Shown here piece after piece: positions 51,727-60,683 of a DNA stretch of 64,000 nt. Under the pieces are notes generated by a model. The model had not been told where the DNA came from, did no database searches, and saw only the letters and a list, made by a program, of their open reading frames with translations. The DNA comes from Sphingosinicella terrae (GTDB taxonomy: Bacteria; Pseudomonadota; Alphaproteobacteria; Sphingomonadales; Sphingomonadaceae). The translations under genes and the position numbers were made by a program. Every line of letters starts with the position of its first letter. The stretch's first letter is position 1. Location of the stretch: positions 310,001 through 374,000 of the forward strand of contig NZ_QDFY01000001.1 of assembly GCF_003347635.1 (NCBI RefSeq), read 5' to 3'.

Positions 51727-53703
51727 ATGCCCGACTTCACCCGTGAGCGTGAACAGATGGTCGAGCGGCAGATCGCCGGCCGCGGCCTGTCGAGCCGGCA
51801 CCTGCTCGCCGCGATGCGCGAGGTTCCACGCCACGAATTCGTGCCCGACGATCTCGCCGCCCAGGCTTATGAGGATTCGCCGCTGCCGATCGAGGCGGAG
51901 CAGACCATCTCGCAGCCCTATATCGTCGCCCTGATGATCGAGGCGGCCGAGATCGCGCCCGGCGACAGGGTGCTCGAGATCGGCGCCGGGTCCGGCTACG
52001 CCGCCGCGGTGATGAGCCGGATCGCCGATCGGGTGGTGGCGATCGAACGGCACGCGGAGCTGGCCGAGCTGGCGCGGTCGCGGATGGAGCGGCTCGGTTA
52101 CGACAATGTCGAGATTGTCCAGGGCGACGGCTCCAAGGGCTGGCCGAGCGAGGCGCCCTATGAGGCGATCATTGCCGCCGCCAGCGGCAGCCACATTCCA
52201 GAGGTCCTGATGCGCCAGCTTTCGACCGGCGGCACCCTGGTGATGCCGGTGGGGGAGCCGGCCGCAGTCCAGCATCTCGTCAAGGTGCGGCGGCTCGGCG
52301 AGGAGGATTTCGAGCAGGAGGATCTCGGCCCGGTGCGATTCGTGCCGCTGATCGGCGAGCATGGCTGGCGCGACGGCGGATCCGGGCCGGGCTCGGCGCC
52401 GCCGCGATCGATCGAGGATCAGATCGGCCAGGCGGCGGAGCCACTGTCCGACGTCGACCAGCCGGACTTCGGCGCCCTGTTCGATCGCTTCGCCGATGCG
52501 CGCGTCGTGCTGCTCGGGGAGGCCAGCCATGGCACATCCGAATTCTATCGCGCCCGCGCCGCGATCACGAAGCGGCTGATCGCCGAGCACGGCTTCGACA
52601 TCGTCGCGGTCGAGGCGGACTGGCCCGACGCCGCCTTCATCGATCGCTACGTCCGCCATCGCCCCCGCCGCGAAGGCGAGGAGGCGGCGTTCCAGCGCTT
52701 TCCGACCTGGATGTGGCGCAACACCGATGTGGATGCGTTCATCCGCTGGCTGCGCGAACACAATGCCGGATGCCCGCCGGGCGCGATGGCGGGCTTCTAC
52801 GGGCTCGACCTCTACAATCTCGGCAGCTCGATGCGGGCGGTGATCGACTATCTGGAGGATGTCGATCCGGAGGCGGCAAAGCTGGCGCGCGAGCGCTATG
52901 GCTGCCTGCAGCCGTGGAGCCGGGATCCGGCGCTCTACGGACGGCTCGCCATGAGCGAGGGCTACGCGCGTTGCGAGGCGCCGGTGCTCGAGATGCTGCG
53001 CGAGCTCCAGCGCAAGCGTTGGGACTATGTCGACCAAGACGGCGAAGAGTGGCTCGACGCGGCCGCCAATGCCCGGCTCGTCAAGAATGCCGAGGCCTAT
53101 TACCGGGCGATGTACCATGGCGGCCCGGAGAGCTGGAACCTGCGCGACACCCACATGTTCGAGACGCTCTGCCAGCTGCTCGAGGCCAAGGGACCGCAGT
53201 CGAAGGCGGTGGTGTGGGCGCATAACAGCCATATCGGCAATGCCGCCTTCACCGAGATGGGCCAGATCCGCGACGAGCTCAATATCGGCCAGCTGGTGAA
53301 GGAGCGGTTCGGCGAGCGCGCCCGGCTGATCGGCTTCGGCACCCATGGCGGCACCGTCGCCGCGGCGACCGACTGGGATGCCGCCATGGAGGTCAAGACG
53401 GTGCGGCCTTCGCTCCCGGGCAGCTACGAGCGGCTCTGCCACGACAGCGGCGTGCCGCGCTTCCTGCTCGATCTTCGGGAGGGCGGGCATGAGGTGCTGC
53501 GCGAGTCGTTGATGGAGCCGCGGCTCGAGCGGTTCATCGGCGTCATCTATCGGCCCGAGACCGAGCGCTGGAGCCATTATGCCCAGGCGATCCTGCCCAG
53601 CCAGTTCGATGGCTGGGTCTGGTACGACGAAACCCGGGCGGTGACGCCGATCGGACCGGAGCCCCGGGAAGGCGAGGACGAGACCTACCCGTTCGGGCTC
53701 TGA
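51727..53703 (+). CDS. Fusion: protein-L-isoaspartate O-methyltransferase + erythromycin-esterase-like domain
   Basis: A 658-residue two-domain protein. Residues 1 to about 215 form a PCMT: HEFVPDDLAAQAYEDSPLPIEAEQTISQPYIVALM and VLEIGAGSGYAAAVMS (SAM motif I), normal for isoaspartyl repair. Residues from about 240 form an EreA/EreB-like hydrolase: LLGEASHGTSEFYRARAAI (Glu265, His268), VAVEADWPDA, and VVWAHNSHIGNA (His499). The two linked domains are joined by a short Gly/Pro-rich linker (SGPGSAPPRS). The fusion suggests a joint role, perhaps damage repair plus ester hydrolysis; macrolide resistance is not implied. Confidence 0.88.
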   Translation: MPDFTREREQMVERQIAGRGLSSRHLLAAMREVPRHEFVPDDLAAQAYEDSPLPIEAEQTISQPYIVALMIEAAEIAPGDRVLEIGAGSGYAAAVMSRIADRVVAIERHAELAELARSRMERLGYDNVEIVQGDGSKGWPSEAPYEAIIAAASGSHIPEVLMRQLSTGGTLVMPVGEPAAVQHLVKVRRLGEEDFEQEDLGPVRFVPLIGEHGWRDGGSGPGSAPPRSIEDQIGQAAEPLSDVDQPDFGALFDRFADARVVLLGEASHGTSEFYRARAAITKRLIAEHGFDIVAVEADWPDAAFIDRYVRHRPRREGEEAAFQRFPTWMWRNTDVDAFIRWLREHNAGCPPGAMAGFYGLDLYNLGSSMRAVIDYLEDVDPEAAKLARERYGCLQPWSRDPALYGRLAMSEGYARCEAPVLEMLRELQRKRWDYVDQDGEEWLDAAANARLVKNAEAYYRAMYHGGPESWNLRDTHMFETLCQLLEAKGPQSKAVVWAHNSHIGNAAFTEMGQIRDELNIGQLVKERFGERARLIGFGTHGGTVAAATDWDAAMEVKTVRPSLPGSYERLCHDSGVPRFLLDLREGGHEVLRESLMEPRLERFIGVIYRPETERWSHYAQAILPSQFDGWVWYDETRAVTPIGPEPREGEDETYPFGL

Positions 53704-53718
53704 TGCGTTCGGAGAGCG

Positions 53719-55377
53719 CTATTTCCGCGCGCGCTCCCGCATCTTGGTGATCGTCGTGGCGCTGGAAATCTGCTCGACGTCGGTGCGCAGGTGGAAGAGA
53801 CGCACGCCCTTCTCGCCGAGCGCGCGCTCGAGCGCCGGGGTGAAATCCTCGGTCCGCTCGACCGTCTCCGCCCAGGCGCCATATGCGCGGGCAAGCGCCG
53901 CGAAGTCCGGATTGACGAGATCGGTGCCGACGACCCGCTCGGGATATTCGCGCTCCTGATGCATGCGGATGGTGCCGTAGCTGCCATTGTCGACGACCAG
54001 GATGAGCATGTTCGCGCCGTAGCGGATCGCCGTCGCCAGCTCCTGCCCGTTCATCAGGAAATCGCCGTCGCCGGCGACGACGACCACCTGGCGATCGGGA
54101 CAGCGCAGCGACGCCGCTACCGCGGCCGGTGTGCCATAGCCCATCGAGCCGTTGGTCGGCGCGAGCTGGCTGGGGCAGGGGCCGTAATGCCAGAAACGGT
54201 GCCACCAGCCGGAAAAGTTGCCGGCGCCATTGCAGATGATCGTGTCGGCGGGAAGCCGCTCGCGCATCGCAGCGACCACCTGGCCGAGATCGAGCGCCGC
54301 GCCGGTCGGCTTGGGCGCGCTCCAGTCGAGCCATTCGCGATGGGCCTCGGCGCCGGTCGAGAAGGAGAGCACCTCCTCCTCCCAGTCGCTGCACAGCTCC
54401 GCGAATTCGTACATGTCGGCACAGATCGGAAGATCGGTGCGGTAGACGCGGCCGAGCTCCTCGGGATCGGGATGGACGTGGACGAGGAGCTGGTCGGGAT
54501 GATCCGGCGTCACCAGGCTGTAGCCGTCCGTCGTCGCCTCGCCGAGGCGCGGTCCGACGACGAGCAGCAGGTCGGCGGCCTTGATCCGCTCGACCAGCTT
54601 CGGATTGGGGCCGTAGCCGAGATTGCCGGCATAGACCGGGCTGTCGTTCGCGATCGCGTCCTGGCGGCGGAAGGCGACGGCGACGGGAAGGCCGATCCGC
54701 TCGGCGAACTCGCGGAAATGGTTTGAGGCGCCGCCGCACCAGCCTGCGCCGCCGACGATCGCCACGGGCGCGGCAGCATCCTTGAGGAGGTCCATCATCG
54801 CGCCGACGGCGAGCGGATCGGCGGCCTGGCTGAAACGCGGCGCGCGCGGCCGGTCGGTGGCCTCGGCCTCTTCGACGAGCATGTCCTCGGGCAGGACCAG
54901 GACGACCGGGCCGGGCCGGCCGGCCACCGCCGTCGTATAAGCGCGGGCGACATATTCGGGAATGCGGCGCGGGTCCTCGATCCGGGCGACCCACTTGGCG
55001 AGCGGGCCGAACATCGCCGCGAAGTCGACCTCCTGAAAGCCCTCGCGGTCGCGGTCGCCGCGGGCGACGTCGCCGATGAACAGGATCATCGGCGTCGAAT
55101 CCTGGAAGGCGACATGGACGCCGATCGAGGCATTGGTCGCGCCGGGCCCGCGGGTCACGAAGGCGATTCCAGGCCGCCCGGTCAGCTTGCCGTCGGCCTC
55201 CGCCATATAGGCGACGCCGCCTTCCTGGCGGCAGACGACCAGATCGATGGCCGGCGTGTCGTGGAGGGCATCGAGCACGGCGAGGAAGCTCTCGCCCGGC
55301 ACGGTGAAGATCCGGTCGCACCCTTGGGCGACGAGGTTGTCGACGAGAATCCGTCCGCCGCTGCGCTTTTCTGTCAT
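53719..55377 (-). CDS. TPP-dependent acetolactate-synthase-like enzyme
   Basis: A 552-residue thiamine-diphosphate enzyme with three domains: an N-terminal pyrimidine domain (FTVPGESFLAVLDAL with catalytic Glu in CRQEGGVAYMAEADGK, about residue 51), a central domain, and a PP domain with GDGDFLMNGQELATAIRYGANMLILVVDNGSYGTI. This GDG-x-NN-like motif is the TPP/Mg site. The branch resembles acetolactate-synthase catalytic-subunit-like proteins of unknown substrate, lacking the regulatory subunit nearby. Likely start ATG 55377. It converges with the PCMT fusion gene. Confidence 0.88.
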   Translation of the reverse strand: MTEKRSGGRILVDNLVAQGCDRIFTVPGESFLAVLDALHDTPAIDLVVCRQEGGVAYMAEADGKLTGRPGIAFVTRGPGATNASIGVHVAFQDSTPMILFIGDVARGDRDREGFQEVDFAAMFGPLAKWVARIEDPRRIPEYVARAYTTAVAGRPGPVVLVLPEDMLVEEAEATDRPRAPRFSQAADPLAVGAMMDLLKDAAAPVAIVGGAGWCGGASNHFREFAERIGLPVAVAFRRQDAIANDSPVYAGNLGYGPNPKLVERIKAADLLLVVGPRLGEATTDGYSLVTPDHPDQLLVHVHPDPEELGRVYRTDLPICADMYEFAELCSDWEEEVLSFSTGAEAHREWLDWSAPKPTGAALDLGQVVAAMRERLPADTIICNGAGNFSGWWHRFWHYGPCPSQLAPTNGSMGYGTPAAVAASLRCPDRQVVVVAGDGDFLMNGQELATAIRYGANMLILVVDNGSYGTIRMHQEREYPERVVGTDLVNPDFAALARAYGAWAETVERTEDFTPALERALGEKGVRLFHLRTDVEQISSATTITKMRERARK

Positions 55378-55501
55378 GGCGTCCGCGTAATGGTGTCCGG
55401 CCGCGGATTCCAGCCCCACGCGATACTGACAGGATTGTTAATGCTTGACCCGAAGCGGGGAGCGTGGCCAGGAATTGCCGGTGTCACCGAGGGAGAGTGC
55501 A

Positions 55502-55801
55502 ATGCAGAAGAGTGAAATGGCCGCCAAGCTGAACGAAGCGAACGCCTTCCTGCCCGGGAAAAGGGTGAAGCTCGATTTCGGCGATCAGGGTGTGGTCATG
55601 CTCGATGGCGCCGCCCAGCAGGTGACCGAGGAGGACGGCCCGGCCGACACGACGATCAAGGTCGCCTGGTCCGACTGGGAGGCCATGGCCGACGGCAAGC
55701 TCGACGGCATGACCGCCTTCATGCAGGGCAAGCTCAAGGTCGAAGGCGACATGTCGAACGCGATGCAGCTTCAGGGCGTGCTCGCCAAGCTCAAGGGCTG
55801 A
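55502..55801 (+). CDS. SCP2 sterol-transfer-domain protein
   Basis: A 99-residue single SCP2 domain: VKLDFGDQGVVMLDG, then TTIKVAWSDWEAMADGKLDGMTAFMQGKLKVEGDMSNAMQLQ, the signature turn of the family (DGKLDGM...GKLKVEGDM). It should bind lipids or acyl-CoA in a hydrophobic tunnel. It lies before the CoA-transferase operon and may be co-regulated with it. Confidence 0.9.
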   Translation: MQKSEMAAKLNEANAFLPGKRVKLDFGDQGVVMLDGAAQQVTEEDGPADTTIKVAWSDWEAMADGKLDGMTAFMQGKLKVEGDMSNAMQLQGVLAKLKG

Positions 55802-55823
55802 ATTTCTCGCGAGACGTCCAACG

Positions 55824-55847
55824 CGGGCGGGGCGACAGCTCCGCCCG
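55824..55847 (+). terminator. Possible terminator after SCP2 gene
   Basis: CGGGCGG (55824-55830) and CCGCCCG (55841-55847) pair around a 10-nt loop, followed by TTAGACTT. The T-run is poor, so the call is weak. Confidence 0.35.
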
Positions 55848-55928
55848 TTAGACTTGAAACCTGATTCAACTTGCCTTGACCGCAACCGCTCCGTCTGACT
55901 ATCGCATCCGCGAACCGAGGGAGCGAAC

Positions 55929-56636
55929 ATGAAGAAGATCTATCCCGACGCGGCGGCGGCGCTCGAGGGGCTGCTTTCCGACGGCATCACCATCTGCGCC
56001 GGCGGCTTCGGCCTGTGCGGCATTCCCGAGCGCCTGATCGACGCGATCCGCGACAGCGGCGTCAAGGATCTCACCTTCGTCTCCAACAATGCCGGCATCG
56101 ACAATGAAGGCCTCGGCAAGCTGCTGCGCACCCGCCAGATCCGCAAGATGATCTCCTCCTACGTCGGCGAGAACAAGGAGTTCGAGCGGCAATATCTGGC
56201 CGGCGAGCTCGAGGTCGAGTTCTGCCCGCAGGGGACGCTCGCCGAGCGTTGCCGCGCCGGCGGCGCCGGCATCCCCGGCTTCTACACCAAGACCGGCGTC
56301 GGCACGATCGTCGCCGAGGGCAAGGAGCATAAGGATTTCGACGGCGAGACCTACATCCTCGAGCGCGGCATCCGCGCCGACCTGTCGATCGTGAAGGGTT
56401 GGCGCGCCGACGAGGCCGGCAATCTCCAGTTCCGCAAGACCACCCGCAACTTCAACCTGCCGATGGCGACGGCGGGCCGAATCTGCGTCGCCGAGGTCGA
56501 GGAGATCGTGCCGGTCGGCAGCCTCGACCCCGACTGCATCCACCTGCCGAGCATCTACGTGAAGCGGATGATCCTCGGCGCGCCCTACGACAAGAAGATC
56601 GAGTTCCGGACGACGCGGCAGCGGGAAGCCGCGTGA
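55929..56636 (+). CDS. scoA: 3-oxoacid CoA-transferase subunit A
   Basis: A 235-residue alpha subunit of a succinyl-CoA:3-oxoacid (SCOT-like) CoA-transferase. It has [22 protein letters not shown] (oxyanion region), [17 protein letters not shown], and [29 protein letters not shown], typical of ScoA/AtoD. It would transfer CoA from succinyl-CoA to a 3-oxo acid in ketone-body or aromatic-degradation metabolism. The partner subunit gene starts only at 57546, after an inserted phosphatase gene. Confidence 0.93.
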   Translation: MKKIYPDAAAALEGLLSDGITICAGGFGLCGIPERLIDAIRDSGVKDLTFVSNNAGIDNEGLGKLLRTRQIRKMISSYVGENKEFERQYLAGELEVEFCPQGTLAERCRAGGAGIPGFYTKTGVGTIVAEGKEHKDFDGETYILERGIRADLSIVKGWRADEAGNLQFRKTTRNFNLPMATAGRICVAEVEEIVPVGSLDPDCIHLPSIYVKRMILGAPYDKKIEFRTTRQREAA

Positions 56637-57544
56637 CGATCGAGGCGCGCTTCGACTTTCTCCCCTCCCTGAGTGCAGGGAGGGGAATTGGATTGGCGGC
56701 CGCGCTCGCTTTGGCGGGGTGCGCGACGGCACCGGCGGTTAGCCCGCAAAGCGCGACCGCTGCCGCGCCGACCGTGCCGCCCGCCATGCAGTGGCTGTAC
56801 GGATCGGGGGAGAGCGCCGCATCGAGCCTGCAGGCCTATTCCGCCTTTCGCGATCATGTCCTCGCCGCCGCCCGCGCGCGTCCGGCGCAGAGCGTCGTCC
56901 TCGCCCCCGGCTCGACCCTCGAGGCGCCGCGTTTCCTGGCCTGCGGCGACAAGCCGCTGGCGGTGATCCTCGACGTCGACGAGACCGCGATCCAGAATCT
57001 CGGCTACGAATATGACGAGGCGTACCGCGCCCGGTCCTATGACGAGGGGATCTGGAACCGGTGGGAGCAGACCGGGGCGAATGCCGTCGCACCGGTGCCC
57101 GGCGCCGTCGATGCGCTGAGCGCGGTCCGCGAGGCCGGCGTCACCGTCATCTTCAACAGCAACCGTCTGACGGCAAATGCCGCCCAGACGCAGGCGGCCC
57201 TGGAGGCGGCGGGACTCGGTCCGGCACGTCCTGGCGAGACCTTGTGGCTGAAGGGCGATATCGCGCCCGGTTCGGCCAAGGACCCGCGCCGCGCCGCGGT
57301 CGCGACGCGCTTCTGCGTGATCGCCATGGCGGGCGACCAGCTCGGCGACTTTTCCGACCTGTTCAACGCCGAGGACCTGGCCGTGCCGCGGCGGCGGCAG
57401 GCTGCCGCGAGCACGCCTTTTGCCGAAATGTGGGGCAATGGCTGGTTCATGCTCTCCAACCCCGTCTACGGCCCCTCGCTGCAAGGCGATTTCGACGATG
57501 TTTTCCCGGTCGACAGGCGTTGGTCGGATCAAGGAGGAAATTGA
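56633..57544 (+). CDS. HAD-type lipoprotein acid phosphatase (class B/e(P4)-like)
   Basis: A 303-residue phosphatase with the HAD motif [13 protein letters not shown] (Asp near residue 109), motif II VIFNSNR, and later DQLGDFSD. This plan matches lipoprotein e(P4)-type 5'-nucleotidases. The GTG start overlaps the scoA stop (GTGA). The signal peptide region is unusual: [23 protein letters not shown]; the segment LPSLSAGRG is coded by a perfect 10-bp-arm palindrome (56661-56686), and the lipobox LAGC follows. The gene lies between the two CoA-transferase subunit genes, which is not the common arrangement. Confidence 0.82.
   Translation: MTIEARFDFLPSLSAGRGIGLAAALALAGCATAPAVSPQSATAAAPTVPPAMQWLYGSGESAASSLQAYSAFRDHVLAAARARPAQSVVLAPGSTLEAPRFLACGDKPLAVILDVDETAIQNLGYEYDEAYRARSYDEGIWNRWEQTGANAVAPVPGAVDALSAVREAGVTVIFNSNRLTANAAQTQAALEAAGLGPARPGETLWLKGDIAPGSAKDPRRAAVATRFCVIAMAGDQLGDFSDLFNAEDLAVPRRRQAAASTPFAEMWGNGWFMLSNPVYGPSLQGDFDDVFPVDRRWSDQGGN
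56661..56686. repeat. Palindromic repeat inside phosphatase signal-peptide coding region
   Basis: TCCCCTCCCT (56661-56670) and AGGGAGGGGA (56677-56686) are perfect arms with a GAGTGC loop. The core CCCCTCCC/GGGAGGGG is the same as in the hairpin at 23731. Its frame-preserving presence in a signal peptide suggests insertion followed by tolerance. Confidence 0.65.
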
Positions 57545-57545
57545 G

Positions 57546-58202
57546 ATGCCCTGGGATCGCAACCAGATGGCCGCGCGCGCGGCCAAGGAGCTTCGCGACG
57601 GCTATTACGTCAATCTCGGCATCGGCATCCCGACGTTGGTTGCCAACAACATCCCGGCCGGCATGGAGGTCACGCTCCAGTCCGAGAACGGCATGCTCGG
57701 GATCGGTCCGTTTCCCTATGACGACGAAGTCGATCCCGACCTGATCAATGCCGGCAAGCAGACGATCAGCGAGCTGCCCTCGTCGAGCTATTTCGACTCG
57801 GCGGCGAGCTTCGCGATGATCCGCGGCGGCCATATCGACCTCACCGTGCTCGGCGCGATGGAGGTCTCCGCAGCGGGCGACATCGCCAACTGGATGATCC
57901 CGGGCAAGATGGTGAAGGGCATGGGCGGGGCGATGGACCTCGTCGCCGGCGTCAAGAAGATCATCGTCGTCATGGAGCATGTCTCCAAGAACGGCGATGC
58001 CAAGTTCATCCCGGAATGCACGCTGCCGCTCACCGGCAAGAATGTCGTCGACATGATCGTGACCGATCTGTGCGTTTTCCAGCGGCCCGATCATCAAAGC
58101 CCGTTCCGGCTGATCGAGCTGGCGCCCGGAGTGACCGAGGAGGAGGTCGCCGCCAAGACGACCGCCCGCTACGAAGGATTGGCCGCCGCCGTCGCCGGCT
58201 GA
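57546..58202 (+). CDS. scoB: 3-oxoacid CoA-transferase subunit B
   Basis: A 218-residue beta subunit. The catalytic Glu47 is in LQSENGMLG, the typical SENG loop that forms the glutamyl-CoA intermediate; YVNLGIGIPTLVANN and GGHIDLTVLGAMEVSAAGDIANWMIPGK are further family blocks. Its ATG is 1 bp after the stop of the phosphatase gene, preceded by AAGGAGG. It completes ScoAB in trans with the gene before the phosphatase. Confidence 0.94.
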   Translation: MPWDRNQMAARAAKELRDGYYVNLGIGIPTLVANNIPAGMEVTLQSENGMLGIGPFPYDDEVDPDLINAGKQTISELPSSSYFDSAASFAMIRGGHIDLTVLGAMEVSAAGDIANWMIPGKMVKGMGGAMDLVAGVKKIIVVMEHVSKNGDAKFIPECTLPLTGKNVVDMIVTDLCVFQRPDHQSPFRLIELAPGVTEEEVAAKTTARYEGLAAAVAG

Positions 58203-58252
58203 GCCGAACCGGCGTTCCGATCACGTCGCCGCGACCCGGACGAGGCGCTGCC

Positions 58253-59230
58253 ATGCGGATCCTGCTGACCGGCTCCTCCGGCTGGCTCGGCCGCCACCTC
58301 GCGCCGCGCCTGCGCGAGGCTGGCCATGCGGTGACCGGCCTCGACGTCGCGCCGGGCGCCGACACCGACGTCGTCGGCTCGGTCGCCGACCGGGCACTGG
58401 TCGCGCGCCTGTTCGCCGAGCGCGGCATCGAGGCCGTGATCCACGGCGGAGCGCTCCACAAGCCCGACATTGCCCGCTACCCTCTCCGGGCCTTCGTCGA
58501 GGTCAATGTCACCGGGACGCTGAACCTGCTCGAGGAAGCGGTCGCGGCGGGCCATGACCGCTTCGTCTTCACCTCGACCACCTCGCTGATGATCTCCGAA
58601 GCCATTCGCGCCGGCCGCGCCGGCGGCGCGCGCCGCGCGGCATGGCTCGACGAGAGCCTCGCCCCGCTCGAGCCCCGCAACATCTACGGAGTGACCAAGC
58701 TTGCGGCCGAGCATCTGTGCCGGCTCCACCACCGGGAGCATGGGCTGTCGGCGGTCGTGCTGCGGACGAGCCGCTTCTTTCCGGAAGAGGACGACACCCA
58801 CCGCCACCTGACGGGCCCCAACATCAAGGCGAACGAGTTCCTGCACCGCCGGCTCACCGTCGAGGATGCGGCCGCAGCCCATCTCGCCGCGCTGGAGCGG
58901 GCGCCGGCGATCGGCTTCGGCACCTTCATCGTCTCGGCCCCGCCGCCCTTCGAGCCGGACGAGGCCGAGGCCTTGATCGAGAATGCGCCGGCGGCGATCG
59001 CCCGCCATTTCCCGGAGGCGGCGGAGCTCTATGCGCGAGCGGGGTGGCGCCTGCCCGACCATGTCGACCGGGTCTACGATCCGTCGCTGGCCGAGGCGAA
59101 GCTCGGCTTTCGCTGCCGAACGGATTTTGCCGCGATCCTGCGCGCGCTCGCCGCCGGCGAGCGATTGCCCTTCGCCCACGATCCCTCCTATGTCTCGCCG
59201 AAAGAGAGGGGAGGCGGCGAACCATGCTGA
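58253..59230 (+). CDS. NAD(P)-dependent epimerase/dehydratase
   Basis: A 325-residue extended SDR. RILLTGSSGWLGRHLAPRL (GxxGxxG, residues 2-20) binds the nucleotide, VIHGGALHKPDI replaces the usual AA motif, and YGVTKLAAEHL (about residues 142-152) supplies YxxxK. Typical enzymes epimerise or dehydrate nucleotide sugars, but some bacterial forms act on small metabolites. It overlaps the MBL gene by 7 bp. Confidence 0.84.
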   Translation: MRILLTGSSGWLGRHLAPRLREAGHAVTGLDVAPGADTDVVGSVADRALVARLFAERGIEAVIHGGALHKPDIARYPLRAFVEVNVTGTLNLLEEAVAAGHDRFVFTSTTSLMISEAIRAGRAGGARRAAWLDESLAPLEPRNIYGVTKLAAEHLCRLHHREHGLSAVVLRTSRFFPEEDDTHRHLTGPNIKANEFLHRRLTVEDAAAAHLAALERAPAIGFGTFIVSAPPPFEPDEAEALIENAPAAIARHFPEAAELYARAGWRLPDHVDRVYDPSLAEAKLGFRCRTDFAAILRALAAGERLPFAHDPSYVSPKERGGGEPC

Positions 59231-60072
59231 AGAGGATGATCGGAGCGGCGGCGGCCTGGATGATGCTGGCCGCGGCGCAGGCGCCTCAGCCGACGGCGGC
59301 ACCCGCGGCCGAGGTCTCACTGTGGCGGCTCGACTGCGGCGAGTTCGTCATCAACCAGTATGGCGCCTTCTTCTCGGACACCTACCAATATCCGTCGGGG
59401 CCGAAGGATGTCGTCGGCAGCTGCTATCTGATCCGACACGGCGACCGCTACATGCTGTGGGACACCGGCCTCACCGATGCGCTGGTGGGCAGCGGCTTCA
59501 GCAATGCCCAGCAGACGCTGCGGCTTCGTCGCAGCCTGGTCGATCAGCTGCGCGAGCTCGATATCCGGCCGGAGCAGATCGAGCTGATCGGGATCAGCCA
59601 TTGGCATTTCGACCATACCGGCCAGGCGCGGCACTTCCCGCAGGCCAGGCTGATGATGGGCGCCGGCGATCTCGAGTTGCTGCGCTCGCCCAATCCGCCA
59701 GATCGGGACTCGGCCGAGGCGCTCGCGCACTGGCTGACCGGCGGCGGGCAGGTCGAGGCGCTCACGCGCGATCATGACGTGTTCGGCGACGGCCGCGTCG
59801 TCCTGCTGAGGATGCCCGGCCATACGCCGGGTCACCATGCCTTGCTGGTCCGCCTCGCCTCCGGGCCGGTGCTGCTCACCGGCGATGTCTATCATTTCAC
59901 CGAGCAGGTCGAGAATCGCGGCGTGCCGCCGTTCAACCATGACCGCGCCGACAGCCTCGCCAGCATGGACCGGTTCGACCGGATCGCCCGCAATCTCGGC
60001 GCGCGCGTGATCATCCAGCACGAGCCCGCCGACATCGGCAAGCTTCCGCCTTTCCCAGAGGCGGCGCGGTGA
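59224..60072 (+). CDS. Secreted MBL hydrolase, AHL-lactonase-like
   Basis: A 282-residue protein with a signal peptide (MIGAAAAWMMLAAAQA) and an MBL domain. Zinc motif HWHFDH (about residues 125-130), MPGHTPGHHALLV (His near residue 200) and LTGDVYHF (Asp near residue 221) match the N-acyl-homoserine lactonase branch of the family. An exported form could degrade lactones outside the cytoplasm; the actual substrate is not shown. It overlaps both the epimerase and the next gene by a few bases. Confidence 0.83.
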   Translation: MLKRMIGAAAAWMMLAAAQAPQPTAAPAAEVSLWRLDCGEFVINQYGAFFSDTYQYPSGPKDVVGSCYLIRHGDRYMLWDTGLTDALVGSGFSNAQQTLRLRRSLVDQLRELDIRPEQIELIGISHWHFDHTGQARHFPQARLMMGAGDLELLRSPNPPDRDSAEALAHWLTGGGQVEALTRDHDVFGDGRVVLLRMPGHTPGHHALLVRLASGPVLLTGDVYHFTEQVENRGVPPFNHDRADSLASMDRFDRIARNLGARVIIQHEPADIGKLPPFPEAAR

Positions 60073-60662
60073 ACGCGCCGGTCAAGGGGCCGGCCTTCGA
60101 AGCGTCCCTGCTCGGCGCGCTCGCCCGAAGCGGCCTGACGGGGATGCGGGCCATGGTGCGATTGGAGGGCGACGTCCTGACCATTCGGGATCCCGGAGGC
60201 CGGTCGGTCATCATCCCTGCCGAAGCGGTCGAGAGGATGCGGGTCGTCCGTTTCGTCGGAGGGCGCCGCCGCCCGCTCCACGAGACCAAGATCTGGCGCG
60301 CCGGCGCCTCTGAGCCGCTGCTGCTGATCCCGATCGATCCGATCGCCTATGCACGGACCATCCGCGCCTTCGCCGGGCGGGTCGCCGATCGCGGCGGTCT
60401 CGAGCGGGTGATGCGGGGTCCCGGCTTGTTGACCGCCAGCATCAACCTGCTGCTGATCAACGGATCGCTGGGGCTTCTCGCGCTGGCGACCCTCGTCTGG
60501 GCCTGGTTCGGGGAGAACTGGCTCTGGTGGTTGGTCGCCGCAGCGGCGCTTGCCGGCAATGCGTGGGCGCTGCGCGACACTTTCCGCCACCGCTGGCCGA
60601 GGCGCGTCGCCCGCCTCGACGAGCTCGACCGCGAATTTCCGCCGGAGGCGAAGCGGCCGTGA
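60069..60662 (+). CDS. Two-helix membrane protein, copy 1 of tandem paralogs
   Basis: A 197-residue protein of no recognised family. The N-terminal 110 residues are soluble and beta-rich (RAMVRLEGDVLTIRDPGGRS, HETKIWRAGASEPLLLIPID), and two transmembrane helices lie at about residues 133-153 and 156-172. It is related to the next gene in order and sequence. The GTG start overlaps the lactonase-like stop. Confidence 0.65.
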   Translation: MNAPVKGPAFEASLLGALARSGLTGMRAMVRLEGDVLTIRDPGGRSVIIPAEAVERMRVVRFVGGRRRPLHETKIWRAGASEPLLLIPIDPIAYARTIRAFAGRVADRGGLERVMRGPGLLTASINLLLINGSLGLLALATLVWAWFGENWLWWLVAAAALAGNAWALRDTFRHRWPRRVARLDELDREFPPEAKRP

Positions 60663-60683
60663 GGGCCGCCGCCGCGGAGGCCC

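Noticed and set aside
52280-53703. Reading the esterase-like half as a separate antibiotic-resistance gene
   Set aside because: The frame is continuous with the PCMT half with no internal start and ribosome-binding site, and EreA-like domains in soil bacteria are widespread without macrolide resistance. A resistance role cannot be supported.
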